This document shows positions 1 through 6,689 of a DNA stretch of 7,541 nucleotides, piece after piece. The notes below the pieces were generated by a model. That model worked only from the letters and a program-made list of their open reading frames with translations. It did not search any database and was not told the DNA's origin. Positions within the stretch are counted from its first letter, which is position 1; each line of letters begins with the position of its first letter. The translations under genes were made by a program, and so were the position numbers. Origin of the DNA: Candidatus Omnitrophota bacterium (GTDB lineage Bacteria > Omnitrophota > Gorgyraeia > Aquiviventales > Aquiviventaceae); NCBI GenBank assembly GCA_016180605.1, contig JACPAW010000042.1:1-7541 (forward strand), written 5' to 3'.

Positions 1-2
1 AG

Positions 3-149
3 GGCTCCCACACGCCGCAGCCGACGACGCCGATAGTGCGGCGCGGCGAGGACGTGTGGGATGGTGCTGTGGCAGGACCCATCAAATTAGGACACCATCT
101 GCTGCTACCCTGGGTTGACCCTCGTCTTTGGCATCGCTATACTAATTAG
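3..149 (+). CDS. 3' end of an unrecognised upstream gene (partial)
   Basis: This frame is open from the left edge to a TAG at 147-149 and gives about 48 residues ending in LLLPWVDPRLWHRYTN. Its composition is much more GC-rich than the following operon, and it overlaps the ribBA promoter. I do not recognise the family. No start, domain or membrane segment can be assigned from so short a tail. It could be the C-terminus of a real plus-strand gene or a chance open frame; one other frame is also open over the first 100 bases. The reading is favoured only because the frame ends just where the next gene begins. Confidence 0.35.
   Translation, partial: GSHTPQPTTPIVRRGEDVWDGAVAGPIKLGHHLLLPWVDPRLWHRYTN
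115..143 (+). promoter_or_regulatory. Sigma-70-type promoter of the riboflavin operon
   Basis: TTGACC at 115-120 and TATACT at 138-143 each match five of six positions of the housekeeping -35 and -10 hexamers, and the spacer is exactly 17 bp. Transcription would be expected to start near 149-151. The TTG inside the -35 box is the first base triplet of a longer ribBA frame, so its use as a start codon is unlikely. The predicted 5' leader is only about 6-8 nt. This is a sequence match only, with no experimental support. Confidence 0.65.
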
Positions 150-156
150 ATACCAA

Positions 157-1389
157 ATGGTTGAGCCATCCTTCCACCCTATCCCGGAAATTCTTGAGGA
201 AATCCGCAAGGGCCACCTCGTCATCGTGGTCGATGACGGAGATCGCGAAAACGAAGGCGATCTGGTCATGGCCGCCTCATGCGTGACGCCAGAGCATATT
301 GCTTTCATGGCAACGCATGGCCGAGGTATTATCTGCGTTCCCATGGAAGGCAAGAGATTGGATGTGTTGGGGTTGCACCCGATGACCGCTGCTTCGGAAG
401 ATCCCATGAAAACCGCCTGGACCATCTCGGTAGACGCCAAGCGCGGGGTCACAACCGGGATTTCGGCCTTCGATCGAGCGCATACCATCCAGACTCTTTT
501 AGATCCGCAAAGCAGCCACAATGACTTAGCACGTCCTGGCCATTTGTTTCCTCTGCGGGCAAAAGAGGGAGGCGTTCTGCGGCGGGCAGGGCATACCGAG
601 GCGGCGGTCGACTTGGCACGGCTGAGCGGTCAGTATCCGGCAGGAGTCATCTGTGAGATCATGCGAGATGACGGGACGATGGCCAGAACTTCGGATCTTT
701 TGGAATTCGCCAGCCGTCACGGGCTTAAAATCTGCACGATTGCCAGCCTCATCGAATATCGGCGGCGATTCGAGAAGCTGATCCATCGCGTGGTAACGAC
801 CAAGCTTCCGACTGAGCATGGCTTATTTACGATGATTCTCTACGGTTCCAGCGTGGATGATCGCCAGCATATCGCCTTGGTTAGAGGGAATGTAGACCGC
901 CAGAAAGCCGTTTTGGTGCGCGTGCATTCGCAATGCCTAACGGGCGATGTTTTTGGCAGCTTACGCTGCGACTGCGGGTTGCAACTGAGGCGAGCCATGC
1001 AGAAGGTCAGCGAAGATGGTTGTGGAGTGATTCTTTACATCAACCAGGAAGGCCGGGGGATTGGGCTTGGAAATAAGCTTAAGGCCTACGCGCTCCAGGA
1101 TCAGGGACTGGATACCGTTGAGGCGAACTTGGCTCTTGGTTTTGAGCCTGATTTGCGTGATTACGGTTTAGGGGCTCAAATTCTCGTGGATCTGGGCCTG
1201 AAAGATTTAAGGCTCCTCACCAATAATCCCCGTAAGATCATTGGATTGGAAGGATACGGCCTGCGGGTGGTGGAACGCGTTCCCATTGAAATCACTCCTC
1301 ATCCTGAAAATGCCAAATATCTTGAAACCAAGCGCGACAAGCTGGGGCATCTTCTGGAAACGGGGACACTGACACCTCCTGAGGCATGA
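157..1389 (+). CDS. ribBA: Bifunctional RibBA: DHBP synthase / GTP cyclohydrolase II
   Basis: This cytosolic fusion enzyme feeds both branches of riboflavin synthesis. The RibB half makes 3,4-dihydroxy-2-butanone 4-phosphate from ribulose 5-phosphate. The RibA half opens GTP to the diaminopyrimidine. The 410-residue length is usual for RibBA. RibB (about 1-210) shows DDGDRENEGDL at 26-36 (most relatives have Glu at residue 28), GVTTGISAFDRA and GHTEAAVDL. RibA (about 212-405) shows the zinc ligands Cys260, Cys271 and Cys273 with standard spacing, QEGRGIGL at 297-304, Asp332 and Arg334 at the positions of the proposed catalytic pair, and LLTNNPRKI. The ATG at 157 is chosen because a TTG start at 115 would lie within the -35 box and because family members begin close to this point. 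There is no Shine-Dalgarno; the leader is nearly absent. Its stop overlaps the ribH start as ATGA. Confidence 0.95.
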   Translation: MVEPSFHPIPEILEEIRKGHLVIVVDDGDRENEGDLVMAASCVTPEHIAFMATHGRGIICVPMEGKRLDVLGLHPMTAASEDPMKTAWTISVDAKRGVTTGISAFDRAHTIQTLLDPQSSHNDLARPGHLFPLRAKEGGVLRRAGHTEAAVDLARLSGQYPAGVICEIMRDDGTMARTSDLLEFASRHGLKICTIASLIEYRRRFEKLIHRVVTTKLPTEHGLFTMILYGSSVDDRQHIALVRGNVDRQKAVLVRVHSQCLTGDVFGSLRCDCGLQLRRAMQKVSEDGCGVILYINQEGRGIGLGNKLKAYALQDQGLDTVEANLALGFEPDLRDYGLGAQILVDLGLKDLRLLTNNPRKIIGLEGYGLRVVERVPIEITPHPENAKYLETKRDKLGHLLETGTLTPPEA

Positions 1390-1865
1390 GGTCTTCCGCA
1401 CGCCCTTTGTATGCCCCAAACGCTGCCTCCGGTAAACATTTTGTCATCGCTGCGGCATCGTTTCACTCCGCATTAACAAGCGCCTTAGTCAGGGCCGCTC
1501 TCGATGTTTTGCATCGGGCGCAAGCGGCATCCACGGCTGTGCGCATCGTGGAAGCCCCAGGGGTTTTTGAGCTGCCTTTGACAGCTTTGCGTGCTGCGAA
1601 AATGTATCCTCGCCCGGATGCCATCATCGCTCTTGGCTGTGTGATTCGAGGGCAAACTTCGCAGTACCAAGTCATCGCCCATGCAGCAGCCCAAGGGCTG
1701 ATGCAGGTTTCGTTATCGAGGGGGATTCCGGTGACTTTCGGTGTGATCGTTGCCGAATCCCTCGCTCAAGCCAAAGCGCGTGCCGGTGGCAGGCTGGGTA
1801 ACCGTGGACGGGAAGCTGCAAAAGCCGCTCTGGCGATGTTGCAGAAGAAGTCCGGATCACTCTAA
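1386..1865 (+). CDS. ribH: 6,7-dimethyl-8-ribityllumazine synthase
   Basis: RibH condenses 5-amino-6-ribitylaminouracil with dihydroxybutanone phosphate to form the lumazine that riboflavin synthase uses. The family forms pentamers or 60-mer capsids in the cytosol. The 159 residues are normal length. Visible motifs are SFHSAL at 25-30 (Phe26 would stack on the pyrimidine), EAPGVFELP at 56-64, ALGCVIRGQTS at 82-92, and ARAGGRLGNRG at 131-141 carrying the phosphate-binding Arg132. The odd point is Gln93 in QTSQYQ, where the family usually has the catalytic His (His88 in Bacillus subtilis, in THYDYV). The ATG overlaps the ribBA stop by 4 nt, so translation is probably coupled. The family call is firm; full activity is less certain. 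Confidence 0.92.
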   Translation: MRSSARPLYAPNAASGKHFVIAAASFHSALTSALVRAALDVLHRAQAASTAVRIVEAPGVFELPLTALRAAKMYPRPDAIIALGCVIRGQTSQYQVIAHAAAQGLMQVSLSRGIPVTFGVIVAESLAQAKARAGGRLGNRGREAAKAALAMLQKKSGSL

Positions 1866-1866
1866 C

Positions 1867-2263
1867 ATGCGCAACCGCACCAAAGCTCGAGAGCAGGCGC
1901 TGCAGATGCTTTACCAGCGTGATTTGCGCAATGCGCAGGCGAATCAGATCGTCGAAGAATTTTGGACCCGAACAGGAAATCCAGGCTTTCGCGAATGAGC
2001 TTTTCGTCGGTACGACGGAGAAGCTTTCTGCCATCGATCCGCTCATTGCCACTCATGCGGACAATTGGGACTTAAAGCGCATGGCGGTCATTGACCGGAA
2101 CATCTTAAGGCTTGGCGTCTTTGAGCTTCTTCACTCAGCGGAGACTCCTCCTAAAGTCTGCATCAATGAGGCCATTGAATTGGCAAAGCGTTTCGGTGAT
2201 TCCGAATCGGGAAAATTCATCAATGGGGTATTAGATGCCATCCACAAAGCCCATGCCCGCTGA
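1867..2263 (+). pseudogene. nusB: NusB transcription antitermination factor, frame broken
   Basis: NusB binds boxA RNA with NusE (S10) in rRNA antitermination. The ATG at 1867 follows the ribH stop by one base. Its frame reads MRNRTKAREQALQMLYQRDL..., a typical NusB N-terminus, but ends at 1998. The frame one base ahead then supplies the rest: FANELFVG, a long helix segment, IDRNILRLGVFELL, PPKVCINEAIELAKRFG and FINGVLDAI, ending at 2263. Skipping one base between about 1960 and 1985 joins them into a normal 131-residue NusB. Candidate places are the TTTT at 1960-1963 and the CCC at 1967-1969. I cannot tell a sequencing error from a true mutation or a +1 recoding event. A downstream ATG at 1919 opens the second frame but adds unrelated residues and is unlikely to be the native start. 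Confidence 0.85.
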
Positions 2264-2270
2264 AAGCCAA

Positions 2271-3086
2271 ATGGCTCTGGCCGATTTACACACCCATACC
2301 TATTTCTCCGATGGAACGGAGAGTCCGGCGCGTGTGGTGGAAATGGCCAAGGCAGCCGGTTTGGCGGCGATTGCGATTACCGACCACGATAACATCGATG
2401 CTTTCCCCGTGGCACTACCCATCGCACAACAGCTAGGGATTGAGCTTTTGGTGGGCATCGAGATGTCGGCAAGCTACGATGGGCTGGAAGTGCACCTGTT
2501 GTCTTACGGGTTTGACAGAGAGAACGTCGTTCTCCAGAAACATCTAAGTGAACAAAAGGCGCGTCGAGTAGAACGGGTTCACACCATGGTCAAGCGGCTT
2601 CAGGCAGTCGGCTGCCAGATCGAGGCGGAGGAGGTCTTTGCCATCGCCGGAGCCGGGACGGTGGGACGGCCGCACGTCGCACGCGTTTTGCTCAAGCACG
2701 GCTACATCTCCCGCCTATCGGAAGCTTTTTCGCGCTATATCGGCCCCGACAATCCCGGATTTGTCCCCGGTTCTCCTCTTGCGCCAAAAGAAGTCATCCG
2801 AGTGATCCGCGCGGCAAACGGCATACCCGTTCTGGCACACCCGATTTTCTTAAAGCGCGATCAATTGATCGCTACTTTTGTGGAGCAGGGTTTAGGCGGA
2901 TTGGAAGTATTCCATTCCAATCACCCGCCCGATGCCGTGGCCCGCTACAATAAGCTCGCCAATCGCCTAGGTCTTCTGAAGACTGGAGGCAGCGATTTCC
3001 ATGGAGACACGAAAGAGGGGCTCCCTATAGGCACCTCCGCCATCCCCTATCACTTTGTTGAAGCACTGAAACGTAGGTCTGCTTAG
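2271..3086 (+). CDS. PHP-domain metal-dependent phosphoesterase
   Basis: This is a cytosolic phosphoesterase of the PHP superfamily, closest in length and motif order to the TrpH/YciV group, some of whose members hydrolyse 3',5'-nucleoside bisphosphates or short RNA 5' ends. From the ATG at 2271 it has 271 residues. Likely metal ligands are all present: His7 and His9 (DLHTHT), Asp14, TDHD at 37-40, Glu64, His75 in EVHLLSY, His135 in GRPHVA, His190 in LAHP, Glu212, and Asp242/His244 in GSDFHG. Starts at 2235 and 2253 are also in frame but overlap nusB and add residues before the usual HxH beginning; 2271 lies seven bases after the nusB stop. Its place inside a riboflavin operon makes it a candidate for the missing dephosphorylation step; this is inference. 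Confidence 0.88.
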   Translation: MALADLHTHTYFSDGTESPARVVEMAKAAGLAAIAITDHDNIDAFPVALPIAQQLGIELLVGIEMSASYDGLEVHLLSYGFDRENVVLQKHLSEQKARRVERVHTMVKRLQAVGCQIEAEEVFAIAGAGTVGRPHVARVLLKHGYISRLSEAFSRYIGPDNPGFVPGSPLAPKEVIRVIRAANGIPVLAHPIFLKRDQLIATFVEQGLGGLEVFHSNHPPDAVARYNKLANRLGLLKTGGSDFHGDTKEGLPIGTSAIPYHFVEALKRRSA

Positions 3087-3104
3087 CCAGTGGTAAATTC
3101 CTCG

Positions 3105-4304
3105 ATGCATCACGATACGGTGGAACTGCCTTTCTTGAACCTACCCGCTAAAATCCGGACGCTCGATGAGCGCTTTATGGCTCGGGCGTTGGCATTGGCG
3201 GCTCGCGGCTGGGGCTTGACTTCTCCTAATCCGGCTGTGGGGGCTGTGATTGTAAAGAACAATCGCATTGTGGGTGAGGGGTTCCATCATCGAGCCGGAT
3301 CGTTTCACGCAGAGAGGGAAGCGTTGCGGCAAGCAGGACCGAAAGCAAAAAGGGCCACATTGTACGTGACCCTTGAGCCCTGCAACCACACCGGAAGGAC
3401 CCCTCCTTGCTGCGATGCGATCCTGGATTCCGGCATTTCCCGCGTTGTGGTTGGAGTACCGGACCCTAACCCGATTACCAATGGGAAGGGAATTTCAAGG
3501 CTTAAGAAAGCCGGTATAAAAGTTGCTCTGGGTGTTTTAAAGGAAGCCTCTTGCCAAATCATCGAGCCGTTTGATAAAGCCATGACGCTGCGGATGCCAT
3601 GGGTCCTCGTAAAGATTGGACAAAGCCTGGATGGAAAAATTGCCACTTCATCCGGCCAGTCAAAATGGATTACATCGAGCGCTTGCCGCAAAATCGGCCA
3701 TGCCTGGCGAGCACGGATGGATGCGTTATTGGTTGGGATCGATACTATTCTGGCGGATGACCCGCTTCTTTCTGCGCGAGGCGTCTTCCATCAAACCCCG
3801 CGTCCCATTAAAGTGATCTTGGATAGCCGGCTGCGCATTCCTCTTCATGCGCGTTGCCTCTCCGCGGAATCTCCGGCACTCACCCTTGTAGCGACGAATC
3901 AGTCGCGTGGTCGAAAGCAGCGCGATTTAATGCGCCGCGGCGTTGAGATCATCCCGTTTCCTTCGAGAGAGGGACGCATTTCTTTGAAGCATCTATGCCG
4001 CTATCTTGCAGGGCGTGGCATCCAAACCGTTTTAATCGAAGGAGGCGGAGAAGTCATCGCCAGCGCTTTGGCAGAAAAGATCGTAGACCGGATCGCTTGG
4101 TTCGTCGCACCGGTGCTTCTTGGAGGTAGAGAAGCTCCCAGCTCCGTGGGGGGCAGGGGAGTTTCTCAGCTTAAGAGTGCGGTGTGCATTGAAGATATGA
4201 AATGTTACAAGATTCAACGGGACCTATGCATTCAGGGGCGAGTCGTAAATCGGAACGGTCCAGCGCGTGACGCGCAAAGACGGACTCGTGCGGGTTGCCA
4301 TTGA
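3105..4304 (+). CDS. ribD: RibD: pyrimidine deaminase / reductase
   Basis: RibD deaminates the GTP-derived diaminopyrimidine and then reduces its ribosyl chain with NADPH. The N-terminal deaminase carries zinc ligands His68 (HAE at 68-70), Cys93 and Cys102 in PCN...GRTPPC, with exactly the B. subtilis RibG spacing (His49, Cys74, Cys83). The reductase starts near 165 with VLVKIGQSLDGKIA, where Lys170 matches RibG Lys151, and continues through ADDPLL and IEGGGEV. Starts: ATG 3105 (399 residues), GTG 3090 just after the PHP stop, or ATG 3177, which is aligned with an internal Met of relatives. With 3105 there are about 19 extra N-terminal residues. Recognisable RibD sequence stops at LCIQGRVV; the last 18 residues (NRNGPARD...) are unlike the family and are read from ribE sequence in another frame. 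Confidence 0.93.
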   Translation: MHHDTVELPFLNLPAKIRTLDERFMARALALAARGWGLTSPNPAVGAVIVKNNRIVGEGFHHRAGSFHAEREALRQAGPKAKRATLYVTLEPCNHTGRTPPCCDAILDSGISRVVVGVPDPNPITNGKGISRLKKAGIKVALGVLKEASCQIIEPFDKAMTLRMPWVLVKIGQSLDGKIATSSGQSKWITSSACRKIGHAWRARMDALLVGIDTILADDPLLSARGVFHQTPRPIKVILDSRLRIPLHARCLSAESPALTLVATNQSRGRKQRDLMRRGVEIIPFPSREGRISLKHLCRYLAGRGIQTVLIEGGGEVIASALAEKIVDRIAWFVAPVLLGGREAPSSVGGRGVSQLKSAVCIEDMKCYKIQRDLCIQGRVVNRNGPARDAQRRTRAGCH

Positions 4305-4809
4305 AGCTCCCCAGGTTTCCAAGAAGGTTGGGGTGATGGAGAGTGTTGCGGTCAACGGCGTTTGTTTGACGGTGGTATCGATTCGGGGTTCTATGCTTGA
4401 GTTTGAGATGGTAAGCCAAACGCAGCGCTTGACCAGCTTAGGATCTTTGCGGGTGGGTTCTTGCGTGAATTTGGAGCCAAGCTTATCGTTGCGAGATCGG
4501 CTAAACGGTCACTGGCTCCTAGGCCACATCGATGGAGTCGGAGAAGTGATTCAGCGGCGCCAAAAGCCAGGAGAATTAGTGCTGACCATCCAAGTGCCGG
4601 TATCTTGGAAAAAGTGGATTGTTGCCAAAGGATCCATTGCAGTCGACGGAGTGAGTTTGACGGTGGGTCAGTTGCATGGGAAAGCGGCTTTTAGCGTCTA
4701 CTTGATCCCTGAAACGTTGCGCCAAACGACACTTGGAGATCGAAGGGTGGGAGATCGGCTCAATATCGAAACAGACTATCTCGCCAAGCTGGTAAGAAAA
4801 GCGCTCTAG
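4267..4809 (+). CDS. ribE: Riboflavin synthase alpha chain, N-terminus missing
   Basis: Riboflavin synthase dismutates two lumazine molecules to riboflavin and a pyrimidine that is recycled. Two lumazine-binding barrels are visible. The first has SVAVNGVCLTVV, SLGSLRVGSCVNLEP and the GHWLLGHIDGVGEV hinge. The second has KGSIAVDGVSLTV, IPETLRQTTLG and GDRLNIETDYLAKLV at the end. From the GTG at 4267 it has 180 residues, against about 195-215 in the family. Homology in the same frame begins earlier, at IGTVQRV (4249), right after an in-frame TAA at 4246-4248. The conserved opening MFTGIVE is absent from all three frames, although Phe2 is known to matter in the E. coli enzyme. The gene overlaps ribD by 38 nt. 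It may be a deletion, an assembly error, or a start I cannot identify. Confidence 0.88.
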   Translation: MTRKDGLVRVAIEAPQVSKKVGVMESVAVNGVCLTVVSIRGSMLEFEMVSQTQRLTSLGSLRVGSCVNLEPSLSLRDRLNGHWLLGHIDGVGEVIQRRQKPGELVLTIQVPVSWKKWIVAKGSIAVDGVSLTVGQLHGKAAFSVYLIPETLRQTTLGDRRVGDRLNIETDYLAKLVRKAL

Positions 4810-4812
4810 TTT

Positions 4813-5439
4813 TTACCGAAATTTCCAAGACTGCAGCAATTCCTCAAAGGCTGCGGCATAGCGATCAAATTCCCTGGCATCCGCGCTTAAGGTAAGCTCG
4901 TACAAGTAAGGACCTTTCTGGAAGAAGCAACTTCTCGTTTTTACGGGAATAGCCAGCGCTTTAAGCCCTGGTTGGTGTAATGGGGGAATGGTGAAAGTCA
5001 CTACCAAGTCTGTCGCCTGCACTCCTGCAATTGGGGTCACATTTTCACTTAACACGTGAGGATCTTTGTAAAGGTGTTTGGTAAAGCGACTCACGCGGGA
5101 TGCGACATCCTCATCTGTGCCTCCGTTGTCTCGATTCGGGGCAGAGAGCACAGAAAGATAACAGGTATAAGTGTCTTCCGCATTGCGCGGTCCCTGAATC
5201 CGGATTTGACGATACGACTCTATTCTTCCGCGTTCTTTCGTCAGCTTCCATTCTGAAGGATACCGGAAATCCACATGCAATTCCGGTTCTTCTCCCGTAT
5301 AGGTGGCATAAGTCCCCAACGGGTTGTTCATCGATTGCTCCTGGGCGTAACTATCTTGCCCTGGTTTTATTGCCACAAAAAGCAATACCGCTGTACCCCA
5401 CCCAAGAATCCAACGCCGATCCAAGAATCGATTCGTCAT
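4813..5439 (-). CDS. Small exported protein, possible PsbP/Mog1-like fold
   Basis: A 208-residue protein with a classical signal peptide: basic N-terminus (NRFLDRRW), hydrophobic core at about 10-24, and likely cleavage after SYA (residue 32). The mature part has no further membrane segment. Its pattern, FRYPSEWKLTKE, a middle of alternating strands, FTKHLYKDP, FQKGPYLYELTLSA and a final FEELLQSWKF, resembles the PsbP/Mog1-like alpha/beta proteins often annotated as uncharacterised secreted proteins. That is pattern resemblance, not a proven relationship. The GTG at 5448 would overlap the upstream stop as GTGA and add three residues; the ATG at 5439 gives a neater signal peptide. It is the last gene of the minus-strand operon and its stop lies three bases from the ribE stop. 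Function is unknown; a periplasmic partner of the pilin-HExxH protein is plausible. Confidence 0.8.
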   Translation of the reverse strand: MTNRFLDRRWILGWGTAVLLFVAIKPGQDSYAQEQSMNNPLGTYATYTGEEPELHVDFRYPSEWKLTKERGRIESYRQIRIQGPRNAEDTYTCYLSVLSAPNRDNGGTDEDVASRVSRFTKHLYKDPHVLSENVTPIAGVQATDLVVTFTIPPLHQPGLKALAIPVKTRSCFFQKGPYLYELTLSADAREFDRYAAAFEELLQSWKFR

Positions 5440-5444
5440 GGTGA

Positions 5445-6689
5445 TCACCCGTATAGAGAAGCAATGAGTGTGCGCAGCGCGGACTCTCCTTGCAGGGCTG
5501 CCTGATAGCCAGCTTCGTTGGTTGATTCTACCGTCGTATCATACGGTGAGTAGGAAGAGCGCACCCCTTGCCAGAACACCGCTCCATTCCACCACGCCGT
5601 GAATTCCACGTCAACAACCGTTCGATTGCCATTAGCGTAGTCCAGCAGTGTACCATCCAAATATTGCTGAAAGTGAGTCCCTTCATGGACTAAGACCGTT
5701 GCGAGTACTTCGGGTGATTCATTAGCATAGGCAGGATTGAATAAAATAAAAGGAAGAGGAGAAGGCGGCCCTGGAATAAGAAGAGACTCATATTGGAAAT
5801 AGGCGATGGCATCCGCAGTGGATCCGCTGAAATCACTGGCACTGCCTACGGCAATCTCAATGCCTCGGCGATAAAGGTCGTCTGTGATGAAACTAGCGGA
5901 TGAGTTAGCAACAATGTCCCAGACTGCAGTGAGCACAGAAGCGCCCACACCCGTAAGGTTCCTTTGGTTGGCATCCGGCCAGTTGGTCCACAAATCTGCT
6001 CCGCGCACCGCATAAGCCAGATCGCCCCCTGAGACCCCAGCAGGAGAGGGTGGATTTTGGCCTGAGCCACCCCCGCTACCCCCACCTCCACCCGAACCGC
6101 CACCGGTGCCTCCTGAGCCACCTCCCATTGCACCACCGCCACCACCTCCCCCTCCACTTCGGCCACTCCCTCCTCCTGCTGCACCTCCACTGCCACCCGC
6201 ACTTCCTCCAGAGCCAGCTCCTGGGCCGCGTATTCCGCCGGGAGTGGGGCCACCAGCAGGTGCGCCAATTCCAGCTCCGCTTGCCCCGCCGGATCCAGGC
6301 CAGTAGTAATTGATGTTTCCTTTATGGTCCATGGTCAAGCGCGTTCCGCTATACCGGTTGGTGGCGATGATCAAGAACTGGGATTGGTTGTCATCCACGT
6401 CCGTAATTTCATAATCGAAATAGCGCGCGGTAAGATCCAGAGACAATTGCATATTGATGGAAGGAAGATCGACTGCTTCCACGAAAGCTCCATGCTCGAC
6501 GTGGTGCACGAATTGGGCTTGTCGGATCGATGCAAAATTAGTGATCGCTTCTGCGCTGCGTGATCGTTCTACACTGCGGAAATAAGAAGGCAAGGCCACC
6601 ATAGCGAGAATAGCGATGATGCATACCGCCAGAAGAATTTCGAGCAAGGTAAAGCCGCGACGTTTGAAGAAAATAAGAGGTCTTGTCAT
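5445..6689 (-). CDS. Prepilin-like protein fused to a putative zinc peptidase domain
   Basis: The 414-residue product starts with a type III prepilin signal: KRRG at 9-12, predicted cleavage after Gly12, then FTLLE with Glu at mature position +5, and a hydrophobic helix to about residue 36. A pilin-like head follows to about 130, ending in FLIIATNRYSGTRL and the strand DHKGNINYYW seen in many minor pilins. Residues 131-210 are nearly all Gly, Ser and Ala. The C-terminal domain (about 220-414) contains VLVHEGTHFQQ, an HExxH at 335-339, with Glu362 in VDVEFTAWW as a candidate third zinc ligand, 23 residues after His339. I infer a membrane-anchored or pilus-incorporated metallopeptidase; the substrate and family are unknown. 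The ATG overlaps the TPR stop by 4 nt. Activity is not shown, and the motif could be structural. Confidence 0.9.
   Translation of the reverse strand: MTRPLIFFKRRGFTLLEILLAVCIIAILAMVALPSYFRSVERSRSAEAITNFASIRQAQFVHHVEHGAFVEAVDLPSINMQLSLDLTARYFDYEITDVDDNQSQFLIIATNRYSGTRLTMDHKGNINYYWPGSGGASGAGIGAPAGGPTPGGIRGPGAGSGGSAGGSGGAAGGGSGRSGGGGGGGGAMGGGSGGTGGGSGGGGGSGGGSGQNPPSPAGVSGGDLAYAVRGADLWTNWPDANQRNLTGVGASVLTAVWDIVANSSASFITDDLYRRGIEIAVGSASDFSGSTADAIAYFQYESLLIPGPPSPLPFILFNPAYANESPEVLATVLVHEGTHFQQYLDGTLLDYANGNRTVVDVEFTAWWNGAVFWQGVRSSYSPYDTTVESTNEAGYQAALQGESALRTLIASLYG
6060..6299 (-). repeat. Glycine-rich low-complexity linker
   Basis: This stretch encodes residues 131-210 of the pilin-like protein, made almost wholly of Gly with Ser, Ala, Pro and Thr. 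At DNA level it is an imperfect run of GGN-type codons with varying third bases, so it is not a perfect tandem repeat. It separates the pilin head from the HExxH domain and is probably flexible. The opposite strand shows long Pro-rich and His/Leu-rich open frames that are only shadows of it. Confidence 0.85.

Noticed and set aside
115..156. TTG start at 115 for ribBA
   Set aside because: The TTG is the start of a -35 hexamer, and the extra residues are not typical of RibB; ATG 157 fits better.
1..156. FMN riboswitch upstream of ribBA
   Set aside because: I see none of the conserved multi-helix RFN pattern, and the space downstream of the promoter is too short.
1919..1975. ATG at 1919 as an independent start for a short NusB
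   Set aside because: The first residues from it are unrelated to NusB, and the proper N-terminus is present in the neighbouring frame from 1867.
5056..5505. Plus-strand open frames opposite the exported-protein gene
   Set aside because: They have no recognisable motifs, while the minus-strand frame has a clear signal peptide and operon context.
6050..6313. Plus-strand Pro-rich and His/Leu-rich open frames
   Set aside because: They are antisense shadows of the glycine-rich linker; the composition is explained fully by the minus-strand gene.
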